Shown piece after piece: positions 1-12,063 of a stretch of DNA of 64,000 nt (within the stretch, counting starts at the first letter, position 1; every line of letters starts with the position of its first letter). The notes beneath the pieces were generated by a model that was given only the letters and a program-made list of their open reading frames with translations, was not told where the DNA came from and ran no database searches. The translations under genes were made by a program, and so were the position numbers. The DNA comes from Paramecium octaurelia. Lineage: Eukaryota; Ciliophora; Oligohymenophorea; Peniculida; Parameciidae. The stretch covers positions 264,011 to 328,010 of the forward strand of contig CAJJDP010000090.1 of assembly GCA_905182995.1 (NCBI GenBank), read 5' to 3'.

Positions 1-198
1 GAAGGGAGATGCAAAGTGAAGAGAGTCAGGAGAACCTCAACCTAGATAGAAAAGAAATATAAAGTTTAAATTAGTAATTATAATTTCAAGTGTTACGCCA
101 AGAATTGCGAGAAGAGTTATGGGTCCATGGTGTCATTGAATTTGCATATGAGGATAAAACATAAAAGATAGAGAAATGTTTAGGAATAATAAAAATGA
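1..198 (+). CDS. C2H2 zinc-finger protein, 3' end only
   Basis: The frame is open from base 1 and ends at TGA 196-198, so only the last 65 codons are in the window. The visible segment contains one C2H2 finger spaced C-x4-C-x12-H-x4-H, preceded by a basic stretch and followed by a glutamine/arginine-rich tail. Several glutamines are encoded by TAG or TAA. The finger, with a serine-rich loop and a basic helix ending in an I-K-H motif, resembles ciliate and fungal DNA-binding C2H2 proteins. A nuclear DNA-binding role is inferred from the family. The gene converges on the UEV gene, with only 42 bp between stop codons. Confidence 0.6.
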
Positions 199-240
199 TA
201 AACTTTCCTTACTTTTATATATATATTGATTTATTTTAAC

Positions 241-771
241 TCAATAGGTTTGGCCATCAGGGGGTTATTATAATTTTTTGTTAGCAGCGGAACTCATTTC
301 GTTTTTTAATCCTGTTAAGATGTTTTCTAGTGTATTTTTGGATACCCAATTTTTTAAAATGCCAAATTTATTAATATCAATCTGAGTATTATTGAATGAT
401 GTATACCTATCCGTTTGCTTAGACACAAGGGAGATTGATTTTAGTAACAAATTTGACTTGGGGAGCAACTTTAGGATATTGAGGACCACAAGTGATTTTA
501 AGTGAATAGATTCTATTCTCAAATGATGTCTACGATCTAGAAGAAAAAAATTACATTGTATGGTCCAAGGATTGTTCCATTCCAATTTGTCATTTACATG
601 TCCTCAGCTACAAATGTCAGATACTAATTTTACCATCTTCCAATCCATAGCTTACAGTTCCATCTCCAATACCTTTTTCTCCGTTTTGGAGTTCTTCAAG
701 CAATCTAAATCTTCTTGGGACTTCTAAAAACAATGTAAAAACGATATAAAGTTACCTGGTGCTCCTTACAT
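241..771 (-). CDS. Ubiquitin-conjugating enzyme E2 variant (UEV1/Mms2-like)
   Basis: Five exons join into a 140-residue protein after removal of four introns of 32, 26, 25 and 25 nt. It starts [18 protein letters not shown], matching the conserved start of Mms2/UEV1, followed by [27 protein letters not shown] and the C-terminal QQPPDGQTY. Family knowledge: UEVs lack the catalytic cysteine and pair with Ubc13 to build K63-linked ubiquitin chains for DNA-damage tolerance and signalling. Here the position of the E2 active-site cysteine (G-x-I-C in true E2s) reads G-Q-I-D, so the protein fits a catalytically inactive UEV. Length is normal for the family. Spliced length is exactly 141 codons including TGA (241-243). 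Confidence 0.95.
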
Positions 772-843
772 TAGGATTTGATTTAAATAATTATTATATG
801 ATATTAAATTATATATTACAATCTATATATAATTTGTAAATTG

Positions 844-1953
844 TCAGATATTGTGAATTCTTTGTTTGAATTAGTGTTCTTGAGTCATCGATCTCAGTTG
901 ATTTTTTAATCCCTGAGTGTTTTAAACTTTATTCATATCAAGATATTGATGAGGATTGTTCAGAGCATCAATAATAAATTTATCCCACAATCCATTTGAA
1001 ATTTTCCTATGGATCATTTCCTTATGCAATATACATAGGGGTATTTTTTGAGATGGATGAGTATTGGGTAATTTAGTCTTTTGAGCCAAACATTTTGAAT
1101 AAAAGATTCTCTATTATTAATTAAATTGATTTGAATTGTTAACATCAACTTCATTTGAGTTGATTTCACTTTCATCAAATTGTGAAGTGGAAATTTTGGT
1201 AAGAATTTCACTTTTGATGTCATTCAATTGATTTCTATCTTGGCTCCCCGAAAATTTAGTAATCATAGTAGGTCTGCCATAAGTTGGACTATGAAATTAA
1301 GAAGCAAGAGGTAATTAGGAAGTTCTATTCTAATCAGGTTATTATTAATATCGAAATGATTGAACACTACTGTAATTATTATTTTAAGGATTGTAATTAC
1401 TATTATTAGAATTGATAAGATTAATTTTTTGTGTATCTACTTTAGGCATGCGTATTTCTTTTTCTAGTTAGGCTTACTTTTGTAATGCTAAAGAATGGAG
1501 ACGTTCTAGATAGAGAGCAATAGCCAGAGAACCCCTGTAAGATTCAGTAATTGTCTTCAATTCTTGATTTAGATCCTGCAACTTCCGTAGTTCAATTTAA
1601 TTTGTGTTATGAATGGTCAGGATTTACTCGGACATTTCATCTGCTCTATTAAGGTATTTGATATTGTCTGATTTGGATTCTTTTTAATTCAATTGTAAAA
1701 TAGACTCCCTCAATTTCTATATCTTAAAATTGATTTCATCCAATATTTTATTAGATTTAAGTACTGCTGTCACATTCTTTGAAACACTCTGGCATTTCAT
1801 AGTGTGAATGTCAATTTCATTTATCGGAATAAGGTTTTCACAATTCATACAAGGAACTGAATAGATGGTTTAAGTCATAGACATCATACTCCTCAGTTAT
1901 TAAGCAGAATGATGGTTTTTTCCATACTTATTAGAAAAATAATCTGACTGCAT
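844..1953 (-). CDS. C2HC zinc-finger, coiled-coil protein
   Basis: A single uninterrupted frame of 369 residues runs from ATG (1953) to TGA (844-846), using many TAA/TAG glutamine codons. Residues 35-54 form a C-x2-C-x11-H-x3-C zinc-binding motif (CMNCENLIPINEIDIHTMKC) like the small C2HC fingers common in ciliate proteins. A leucine-, lysine- and glutamate-rich stretch (about residues 60-160) probably forms a coiled coil. The middle is rich in asparagine and glutamine and likely disordered. No enzymatic motif is visible. It lies 72 bp upstream of the UEV gene on the same strand. Function unknown; a scaffold or adaptor role is a guess. Confidence 0.7.
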
Positions 1954-2227
1954 TGTATATGATACTATAAATAATATAAACGAATTATTAGATCAAAAAT
2001 TATAAACAAATTATCACATCCCTTAGAATGAGTAAATTCTGTAGTCTATTTGATAAATTTAAGTTCTCTTGCCATTAATCACACTTTTCGATCTCTATAT
2101 AACAAATAAGATTTTTAATATCCAATCAAATGCACTCAATTCTTATTCATTCCTTTAGTTTGCATCAATCGATTGTAGTTTATAAAAGGTGATATTCGTA
2201 TTAGTCATTCTAATAGATTATTAGCAA

Positions 2228-2466
2228 ATGATTATTTTAACTCCTACGATTTGTTATTCTTACCTATTTTTATTAATAAGACCTATAAGTTCTTCAGCAT
2301 TGAATCGAATCAAATGGGGTACAATTATTGAACGTACAATTGGATTAATTTTAATGGTTGTAGGAATTACCATGTCAAATATTTTATTAATTTGGATGCA
2401 GTCTTTGTTTTACAGCATCCATTATGCAAGAGATGTGTGGCACCCATAAGTTTTGAGTGGATGAGC
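2228..2466 (+). CDS. Possible small membrane protein (weak)
   Basis: A 79-residue frame (ATG 2228, TGA ending 2466) encodes a hydrophobic stretch, GLILMVVGITMSNILLIWM, that could span a membrane. It sits in a 575-bp gap between divergent genes. A second short frame starts at 2028 and ends before it, and no clean intron joins the two. Composition looks more protein-like than the neighbouring non-coding sequence, but I do not recognise a family. It could be the tail of a gene whose 5' exons I could not assemble, or a chance frame, since with only TGA as stop chance frames of this length are frequent. Confidence 0.25.
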
Positions 2467-2528
2467 GAGTAATGGTGGATAGCAGAGAAATATAATATGT
2501 GAATGCTAATTTATGATTAATATATAAT

Positions 2529-3857
2529 ATGTTTCGAAAAAAAAGACCTTCACATTTACAGTTACCTGATTCGATTGACAAATTATCTACTCCTGCCATC
2601 TTATCTTAAAGAACACCTCTTTCTCTGTAAAGTCCAAAATCGCCTCCGATTATACATAGGATGAAGTCTTTTCAGATTACTACTCATCGCAAGTTACCAG
2701 AAAATAGTTTTGCTTTCGATGATCTTGTCAAAACACCCTTTGATGAAGAAATCATGAGTAATCTATGTAAAGTAAGTCAGGATTCAAACACAGAAGTACT
2801 GCCAATCAGCATTTGCGATTAGAATCCATCTACAAATTTGTCTATGAAAAGAAACTCCGTGGAGCCACTAAATATAATTTGAATCCAAAATCTCATTAAT
2901 AGGCTCTACCTGTTCCAAATGGTTCAATTAGCATTATGCTTAATAAATAAAAAAAAGATCAAGGCTTTAGCATCTCTCAATTTAAAAAGAAGATTCCCCC
3001 AAAGTCTAAATTTAAAATGAAATGGAAAACCATTTAATGGATATTATTGAATCGAAAGGATGCAATCGACCAAATATTTTCTAATTATTAGAAAATCATC
3101 CAAAAAGCCAAAGACAAGAAAGAAGGTATGAATAAAGAAGAGTTTTCTGAACTTTTGAATTCTGTCTAATTGGGAGCAGATAGAAACCTTGCTGAAAAGT
3201 TGTTTTATGTTTTCGATGAAGATCAAAGTGGTACAGTTGATTATAAAGAATTAATCGTTGGTTTAGAAGTATTAAAAGATGACACCATAGAGGAGAAATT
3301 GAAAAGTATTTATGATTTAAACTTTAAGTATTCTTTGATTTATGTGATCTTGATGGCTCAGGTAAAATAAGTGAGAAGGAAATCTTCAATGTTTTGAAAT
3401 CAAATATTGTTTCTGAAAGTGATAAATACTAATTGAGATAGAGCATTAAGGAAATGATTAAGAATTGTGATTCAAATGGAGATGGGGAATTGGATAAATA
3501 AGAAATTCTAGCGGCAGCAAGCAACAATGCAGTATTAAGAAGATTACTGGAACAAACCATTTCGAACGTGAAAAGAATAGATACTATCATCCAAAATGAC
3601 CTAGAAGAACCATTTCATTAATTCGTACCGGCAACTGCCCATTTCGTCTAATAAAAAGAAGGAATTCATTTCCCCACTCAATAAAAAATATTAGATATGA
3701 TATAAGAAATGGAATCTGTAACATTGTATATTTTAAATAGATCCATGAAACTGCAAGAGAATATATCACACCTAGAAACAAACATAACTCACTTCAGAAT
3801 AGTCAATTCTATTAGGGATTATAAGAAACTAAAAACTTAGACGATTCTCAAAATTGA
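2529..3857 (+). CDS. EF-hand calcium-binding protein
   Basis: Starts MFRKKRPSHLQLPDSIDKL; three introns restore the frame: about 38 nt near 2768, 23 nt at about 3304 (GTATTTATG...AAG) and 23 nt at about 3710 (GTAACATTG...TAG). The product is about 414 residues. Three canonical EF-hand loops are visible, DEDQSGTVDYKE, DLDGSGKISEKE and DSNGDGELDKQE, each with acidic residues at positions 1, 3 and 12 and glycine at 6; an upstream degenerate hand probably pairs with the first. The N-terminal ~200 residues are basic and unrecognised. The family role is calcium sensing. I see no kinase domain, so this is a free EF-hand protein, not a CDPK. It converges with the P4-ATPase homologue. Confidence 0.85.
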
Positions 3858-4118
3858 TTTACTTAATGTATATATAATTCAGCAACAAGTATTATTTTTT
3901 CTTATTTATTTAATGTTTTTAAGTTCGTATTTGCATTCCTATTAATCAATCTTTATAGAATATTATTATTTCAGTAATTCATTATTTGATGCAGAATTCA
4001 AGTTATAACTTATACTGAATCTCAAAAAATCGATCGATGATTTTAAAGCATAACATTTTATAATTATTATTGGTAATATTAAACTAAATACTAAGATAAT
4101 CAATAATATGTTTAATAA

Positions 4119-7100
4119 TCATTTCTGCAATAAGTTGTCTTGGGACATATTGATTTAATCTTAACTAGTTTATTCTATCATGATTGATTATTCCATTCCC
4201 TTAGTTTACAATTATTTGGTTTCTACTGGTTAAGATGGCTTTTGTTCTTAAGCTTTTTACTTTGGTTCTTCTTCAACTTCTTCCTTCTCCTCGTAATAAT
4301 GGATCATTCTAATAAGTTATGAATCAGACACAGTCTCAAATTATTATAAAATGATCGTGGGAGTCAATGAAATGCAGGAAAGGAAAATTACAATGAAAAC
4401 ACTCTTTACACTATCTAAAATGGCTTCTAAATGATGAATATATTGTGCAATGCTTGTACTCCAAGTTTCAGATGAGCATGTAGTAAATAATATCAGGATA
4501 CAAATTGTAATGTTGAACATGATTACAACACTAAATTAGAAAGATAGATATACATTTATTCTTTAGAAAGTGTGCTTAAATAGAGTATTGGTTACATTTG
4601 TGCAGTCAAAAGGACGGTCAAATAGGAGACCAACGAAATGTAATAAAATCCTTCGATGATACCGTCTTAATTGTTAGCATATTGAAGAATCTAATAATAT
4701 ATTATAGTTAACTTACATTAGCAGGCAAATAGAATATGATGAATCCTTGATAAACAGAATCAAAGAATATTAGGAACAGTTTCTTCTTGTTGAAATAATA
4801 ATCCCTTTGACATTTGATGAACTCACTAGCAAACATTCTAATGACTCTATGATTGACATCAGAGTAGAAAGAGAAGATCAAAAATCCATACAGTGGCGTG
4901 AAGTAGGTCTAGAACATGAAGTGGAAACTGGTGGTGAATAATTATGTGCTGGAGTATCCATTGAAAAATGAGAAGAAGAATTCGCACATAGTAATGAGGA
5001 AACCCTTATAAAGTACGAACAACAAGAATCCAGCAGTTCTAACATGGGTTTGTCTGGCATGAGTCAAGATGAGTTTGGACAATCCGTCTAAGGTAACCAA
5101 TTCGATATGACTCGTGGCAGAGAATAATGATGGATTTTTAGCACTTTGGGATTGAACACTTGCTCTTATTGTGTTGACTTTGCATAAACATAAGTCTTCA
5201 TCATGTAGTCCAACTGATACAATAGCTTAGTTTTTAGATTGATCTTTTTGGAATGTGATAAGTTATTCAATTTGAACCTTAGTGAGATCATGAAAGACAA
5301 CAAAGGATGCAATCATAATGACTTCATAAAACTGTGATCTCATTTCTCCATCTGACAATGCTTAATCTAACACTTCTTAATTGATAATCAGAGTAATGAA
5401 TTTGTCATCGATCTTATACAGATTATCAAACACTTTGAATTCTCTTGTTGATTATTTGAATAATGGGACAGCTTGACTCTTAACACTATTCATTTCATTA
5501 TGTAAATCATCCTTAGTGAATTCAACACACTCCATATACTATTTCAAATATTGTAGAGTTTGATCTCTTTCTACATCTCTAATGAAGAACCATTGTCTAA
5601 TGATAGCCAGATTCATATCTAATAACAAGTGGAAATTATGATGAGCAACAGTCTAGAATTAGAATACTCCACAAGGTTTAATTTAAGTCATCAATTGTTC
5701 TTCTGCAAATGGAGGCAATTGGATGTATTTCCTCTTAAATGCAGAGGATCCTAATTGTTTGTACAATCTCTAGTATTCTTATTCTTAGAATGTATACTCA
5801 AAAATGGCTTTTCCTTACATAAATTGTGATAATTGGGGATGCTCCTTACATAAAGTACTTTCGATATCAGCTTACAAGACCCAAATATATCTTTTGCTAT
5901 TCATTTTCTCAAACAATTCTCTATCCTTCTTAATTCTATCCTACAATTATTGTAAATCTGATGCTTCCTCATCATCTGATTCCAAATCCTTCTCCTCCAA
6001 CAATGGCATCTCATACAAGTAAGCATCCCATTATTCCGTATTAACAATCAATTTCACTGTATATGTTCTTAACACTTCCTTTGGTAATAATACACTTCTT
6101 TGATTGTCATCATATGAAAATTGTACACACTCCCCCAATTAACAATATTTCTAAACTGCCAATTATGTAGGATTCAAAGTCTTATATGGTAAGGTCAATA
6201 ATGCTCTTTCAAATACAAATGTACTGCGTTCCTTATCATCACATTGAGCATCATATTCTAAATCAATTTGCTCAAAGGCAGTTGATTAATTAACTTAAAT
6301 CTAATCTTCCATAATCTCCTTATTAGGTTTAGGTTCGTATCCTTGCAACTTAACATCGTCATTATTCTTCTCTAAATCCTTCTTCTCTCCTTATGGTCCT
6401 CCTAACAAAGTTGCCTTTCCGACTCTTAATTTTGGCTCATTTAGTACTTAACCATAATTCACAAATTTGGTATTAGCTAAATTATCCAAGGCTATGTAGC
6501 TGTTCAACTTGGTTAATTATCCTGACCTCTGAGGATCCATTCCAATATCACCAATCACCTTCTACCTGGCCAACAATAAAAAGATTGGTCTGAACACTTC
6601 TACAAATATTGGGACTATGTTGCTGAAGATTATCAATCTATCAATCAACAAAGAGATAAAATTATAGTTGCTCTATTCCCTGATATAAAGATGTTTGTCT
6701 TTGTTATTGCTACTCCAAATTGATCCTGCAATTGAAAATGTAATTGAGAGTACTATAGCTATTCCGATACTGAAAAACTCAGAATTCAAGGGGTTTAAAT
6801 ACAATGGCAGATTGAAGGATAGGGCTTCTCTTAAATACTTTTAACGAGTGGAAGAATGAAGCAAGACACCAATCAATAGGGATGATTCTACAATCCCATT
6901 CTCTTCCACTAAGTTGTCATGGTTCAATTGCACATCAATTGGCTCTACCAAATCCAATCTCAATCGAGCCTTGGTATTTTCTGAGAATATTGGCAATTGA
7001 TTGAATTCCAATTGACCATCAATGTAAGTCAAATCAGGCTCTTACAATTTGGGAGCAGCCACCTTATAAGTTTTTAAATCATCTCCAAAATTGACCTAAG

Positions 7101-8158
7101 CGTGTTCCTAGCCTTCTGCACTTAGAATAATCATGGGTGCAGGGACTCTCTCGCCTTTCTTTAATTAGACTATGCATCCAGGAAATAGTCTAATTAAGGC
7201 CCTAGTACTGAATCGTTTTTATGCAAAATCGAAGACTGAAATTAATTACCTATCAAATTTGAATTCCAATTCTAATTCCTGTCTATAAACCCTGTACCAT
7301 AAAAATGTGGGCAAGGAAGCAAGTATCAGGATGTAAATAATAAAGAATTAAAATTGCTTGATAAATAGTAATAGAAAATTACATTAACTGACGTCATTGT
7401 ATAATCAAGAATGGTAATGATTATAATAAATGGTAGAATGGGAGTCATGAAAGCACGTTTTAATGACATTTTGAGTGCATTTTGAAACAAACTGCCCTTT
7501 TGTGTCAACATAGAAATTCCATAAAAGTCTGTTTTGGGATCTGTTGATTGAATGCCTATCTTCAATTATTGGCTGAAGATAGTGTCAACCAATTCATCTC
7601 TATTTTCTTGACTGGCTGGGAATTGTTCTGTAGTTCCCTTTCCAATGGGATGAACAGAAAATTCAAGACTGTTTTCCATATTTTTTCCATCGTATTTCTG
7701 AATCACATCCAAAATACTTTCATCTTTCTTGGGAGTGCTTCTCTAGGAACGGTTGGATTTGGATTTAATAAAGACATCTCCTTCTTCTGGGGGCAATGGC
7801 TGATCTTCAGGATCCTCTAATTTCAAGACTCCAGGGTCGTCATCATCATCCTCTTGTTTTTCATCTGGATTAAGGAAGAGAGATTTTGCCATGGGAGCCA
7901 CATATTATGAATCAACTTTAATTCCCTATGCAGTTCCTGCTTCTTTACTAGTCTTGAATAGTTTGGTAAAATTGATCACAGGGCCATCCTCGCTCGCCTC
8001 TTGGGCTTGTTCATTGCTCATCTCTTGTTGTCTCACTTGTTTATGTTTAAATCTGGTGGATATTTTTGGCTATTCTTTTGGTGGCACATTGTCATCGTCT
8101 TCCTCAAAGGCAATGATATCTAATTAAGAAAGAACATACTGTCATCTTCTTCTGTCAT
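4119..8158 (-). CDS. P4-type ATPase (phospholipid flippase) homologue, catalytic motifs lost
   Basis: Removing four introns (20, 26, 26 and 23 nt) gives exactly 1315 codons from ATG 8158 to TGA 4119-4121. After an acidic N-terminus come two paired membrane segments, an actuator-like region, two more membrane helices (NIVPIFVEVFRP at the P4 'PISL' helix), a long cytosolic region and a C-terminal membrane bundle containing HVRTAGFLLFVLYKG and FFFSFFNGYSSTQLF. The last is the P4 landmark FFNGFSGQ-type helix start. Known P4 enzymes need DGET, DKTGT and GDGxND; at the equivalent places this protein has GDDL (343-346), DNLAN (543-547) and VGLHDED (967-973). It is probably a pseudoenzyme. The tail is charged and glutamine-rich. 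Confidence 0.85.
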
Positions 8159-8308
8159 CTGATTATTTAATATTTATTATATTTTAACCTGAATGTTAAG
8201 AAGTCTATATTTATATAATGTAATAATATCATAGAACCTTCAATTCAAAGGCTCCTGATCGAAATCTCATTGTTCGTTCAACCCTCAAACTCCCTCAAAT
8301 AAGGTATT

Positions 8309-9142
8309 ATGTTCCAAAACCACAAAAGCATTGGAATGATGAATATTCCCACAAGATCTTCTGAGCATATACGTAGTTCTCGCTTGCACACTAAAACCAA
8401 GACATTCGTTAAACCAAAGGAACGACCACAATTCAAACAATTCCCAACTGAAAAAACTATGCTTACTTTGGGATCACTGAATTCTCCGAGGTCTGAAGAT
8501 GAAGGAGAATCTACTCACAAAAGTTAGTTTTCTTTTCGCAGAACTCTTATTGATACATTATCATTACGACAGTCTCGGAAAACAAGTCTAGAAAGAGACA
8601 AGTAGATCGAGGATAACAAATAAGTAAGGATTGAAAATGATAAATCTTCTGACAAATAAGCTTTAGAAGAAGAAGTAAAAGACCCCACTTTAGATGAACC
8701 AGAAATCAGACCAAAAAAGGAATCCCAATCTATCAGACCTAAAAATGAGAGTGTATCATCCTAATTCACTTAACTTACAGATGAAATCCACTCTGTTTGG
8801 GATAATATGGATTTGTACTTAAGAGGTGTTCAATTTGATGATTTTGATCACTAAAATCAACTGCAATCATTTCTTCAATTGTATAAGATGAGGAGCGGTG
8901 GCTTTCCTGTATCTTATCAATTATATCATTAGGGTGCAAAAGAGAATCTTTAAAATGAAGAAGTAATCAGACGGGCAGTTGAATATGCAAAAGGTAATCG
9001 ACAAGTGTTCAAGAAATACTTTCCAACTAAACAAGTAGTTTTTGAAAATGACGAAGACTATACTTAAAATTATGATGTAAATGCAGATCCTAATTTTAGA
9101 AAATTTCATATTTATTTAAAAAATTATAATTAGCAATCATGA
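8309..9142 (+). CDS. Hypothetical polar protein
   Basis: One exon encodes 277 residues from ATG 8309 to TGA 9140-9142. The N-terminal half is basic and serine-rich (HIRSSRLHTKTKTFVKPKER). The middle is charged and rich in lysine, glutamate and proline. The C-terminal third has aromatic and acidic residues that could form a small fold. There is no signal peptide, membrane segment or known motif. It is divergent from the P4-ATPase homologue with about 150 bp between starts, so they probably share a promoter region, and it converges on the kinase gene with only 33 bp between stops. Confidence 0.65.
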
Positions 9143-9175
9143 TGTATCTCATTCTATATATATTTATATAAGTAA

Positions 9176-11072
9176 TCAATTAAATAATATTTTTTCAATA
9201 TAATTAATACATTCGTTCCTGCTTAATTATAATTTGCTACTCTGTAATAATTGTTCCACATTCTAAGTGTACTCTCCAACGAACTTCGCATAGTTGCACA
9301 ACAAAAATGTGAACAATTGGATCTTAGGATTTTCATATCCCAAAATTATTTAATATAAATATTCTAAATATAGTCGAATTCATTACATTTAATAAACTGC
9401 AAACTCAAATGCTTAGCCAAATTACAAAACTATATTGAATACTCAAAGTTATTGTTAAAAATGTCCATGAATTCCAAATCATTCATTATCAGAGTATAAT
9501 TCTCATTTAACAGCAATTAACATTCCTAGAAACTATTGAAACTATCAAAATGCAATTCTAGTATCTATTTCTCGATGTTCTTAAAAGTATCGCTCTATTT
9601 AAAGATTTCAAAATCCTTCAATTCGAAATTGTTCACATTTCCATCAATTAAACAGTGTTTCAACTGAGTGGTCTTCATCATAATATTCTTCAATATGATA
9701 AATTGTAATTTATACACAGTAGTCTATTAAATTGTGACTTACGAATAATCAAGTAATTAGATCCGTAATTGTTTCATCAACAACAGGAACTCTATTTAAT
9801 TTTGAATGATTTATTTATTATTTTACAATTCATCATTCTCACTCCTCTATCTCGAAAATCCCTTTTAATTCTCTCCAAACATCTTGTTCCCACTATTCCT
9901 TGTACTCTAAGGCTAATTGCCAATACTGATAGTCCTATCCTTCTTTAAAGTCTACGGAATCATCATAGTTTTACTATGATTAAGTAGTTATCGAATTTCT
10001 TATTTAGGAGAATCAACCTTTGATAATAACTCCTTCTAGCTAGTTTTCTACTTATTGTAAATTTAGAGAGGAGACTTAGTTTGTGGAGGCGAATTGACTG
10101 CAACTAATTTTGCATTAATATTTGATTAATCAGACTCATTCTTAATTTATGAGGTAGAATGCTGAGACCTTTGTGACTTCTAATCTAACTCCTTCATTAC
10201 AAATTTGTTGTCGAACAAAGGATGGGTGAATACTTGTTCCCATCCTAAACGCTTTTATTCCTCGTATTATAAACAGCCCAAAATGAATTATTATGACAGA
10301 GGTGATATCTTCTTGCCTAGTATTAATAAATAATTAAAATTACTAAATTTGATACTGGTATTTCTCTGCTTATTTATTAAATCCAGAATATCCATAACAT
10401 TCCAGGGAGTTCTGCCTTCAATCAATTCATAGTAAATTAGACCCACACTCCATACATCACACTTGGAAGTGTACTATTTCCTCAATAATACCTATGGAGA
10501 CATGTACAAAGGGGTTCCTGCCAATGAGCTCATGAGATCTCCTTCCAAGTGTTAGAATCTTTTGGCGAACCCGAAATCAGCTATTTTAAATATATTTTCA
10601 GCAGTAATCAAGATGTTAGCTGGTTTCAAATCGCGATGGACAATCCCTCTCTTGAAAGATTATAATATCCCTTTTAAAATCTGTGTTAATATGGGTAAGG
10701 CTTATTATTCAGTTAGACATCCATGTCTTTTCATGTACTCTCTCAAATCACCTCCTGTGCACAATTCACTAACAATGTAGCAATTATTTGGAGTTTGAAC
10801 TACATCTAATAATTTAACTATATTTGGACAATCCAGATCCTTCATTATATCAATTTCCTTTCTAAGAGATTGCTAGTCGCATTGCAAAGGTACAACTTTA
10901 ATAGCAACAACTTAACTTTAATTTAAATTTCGACATACTTTGTATCAATATTCATTCCAACATATACAATCCCATAAGACCCACGTCCTATAACAGCTTA
11001 TTAACTGAAAGTGTAGTTTAGGATTCTTTTATCTGGCTGAAGCTGAGATAACTATTGAATTCGAGTCTGCAT
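9176..11072 (-). CDS. Ser/Thr protein kinase, ULK/ATG1-like
   Basis: Three introns (23, 27 and 23 nt) removed leave exactly 608 codons. The kinase domain is N-terminal: glycine loop GRGSYG (29-34), ATP lysine in VAIK (K51), helix-C glutamate E65, catalytic HRDLKPAN (D140), DFG (D158), activation loop [10 protein letters not shown] and D198. Every catalytic residue is present. The APE-motif glutamate is replaced by glutamine, encoded by TAG. The layout and [16 protein letters not shown] signatures resemble the ULK/ATG1 and Fused group. The remaining ~330 residues are polar then helical, without a domain I recognise. A role in autophagy or ciliary regulation is family-based inference only. Confidence 0.88.
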
Positions 11073-11348
11073 GATCGTTAATTAAATTAAATATCATAAT
11101 GATTATTCATTCAATTCTACTAACTCAATACAAATTCTCAAAACAATCTAAAATTCAACCCATTCATTGATTAGATTGAATTAGCATAAAAATAATGACA
11201 AAATTTATTAGAGTGTTAAGTTAAATTCGGAATTGCATTGAATAATAATAATTAATATAATCCAATTCTGAATGTTGATTCCAACTTTTAAAGGGATTTT
11301 CCTAAATATATCATTTCATATACTCTTTGGGGATTACAAAAAAATAAA
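11073..11348. promoter_or_regulatory. Divergent intergenic (likely bidirectional promoter)
   Basis: These 276 bp separate the start codons of the minus-strand kinase and the plus-strand acidic protein. The sequence is very AT-rich with no open frame of note. By position it must hold both promoters; no specific motif can be named. Confidence 0.5.
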
Positions 11349-11953
11349 ATGATAAACCACTAAGAACTATCTTCATCTGAAGAATAGAATCAAATTAAAT
11401 CCACTCATTTGCAATAGCAATCCTCAGAAGTGGGCAAACCCTAGACTCAGGAAAGAACTGAGCCTAAAGAGAGCCAACCTGATATGTCTTCCCAGTCTGA
11501 GGATAATTCCCATTCTCTAGATACCAATTAACCTCCATAGATTAGCACTTCTTCTCTCCATACAATTAAGCTATCCGATGCAAAATTATTATATAAACCA
11601 GTGACAATTAAAAAGGAACCCGAGAACGTGTTCAATAAAATAGCATCGACTACAATTGATTCTTTGCCAATGGAACTTTTTCATATCGGGACTTACAGTC
11701 ACCAGGGTAGTTTCATAAATGGAGATCAATGTGAAAGGGTGGTGGAAGTCAAGACGGTTGGCAAAAATATCATCTTTCCAAATGATTCGTATGAATTAGC
11801 TATATTGGAGTGGAAACCAAGGTATTATTTGTGAATTCTCATTGTAGAGCCAATGGTGTTAAGCCAAAAAACTCAGGGGAGTTATTAAAATATGTTCAGG
11901 AATTATATCCGGACTTACTTAAAAAATATTACGATGGAATCAGGAAGGAATGA
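11349..11953 (+). CDS. Hypothetical acidic, Ser/Gln-rich protein
   Basis: Two exons, with a 26-nt intron at about 11821 (GTATTATTTG...GTAG), give 192 residues. The N-terminal ~70 residues are low-complexity (Ser, Gln, Glu, Pro). The C-terminal ~110 residues look folded: an aromatic/glycine section (ELFHIGTYSHQGSF), a beta-rich stretch, then a basic helix ending GELLKYVQELYPDLLKKYYD. I do not recognise the family. Without removing the intron the frame ends at TGA inside the intron. It lies 110 bp upstream of the first channel gene on the same strand. Confidence 0.65.
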
Positions 11954-12063
11954 TTATATTAATATGACCTTCTTTAATTAAGTGTATGATTCTTCTGAAA
12001 TAATTATGGTAACTATCTCCGAGAAAATTAATTTGAAAAACATTATTATTATATTTATTTAAA

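Noticed and set aside
2387-2599. 70-residue minus-strand frame
   Set aside because: It overlaps the 5' end of the EF-hand gene antisense, has no recognisable features, and is best explained as a shadow.
7548-8127. Plus-strand frames of 78-90 residues
   Set aside because: They are antisense to the well-supported N-terminal part of the P4-ATPase homologue.
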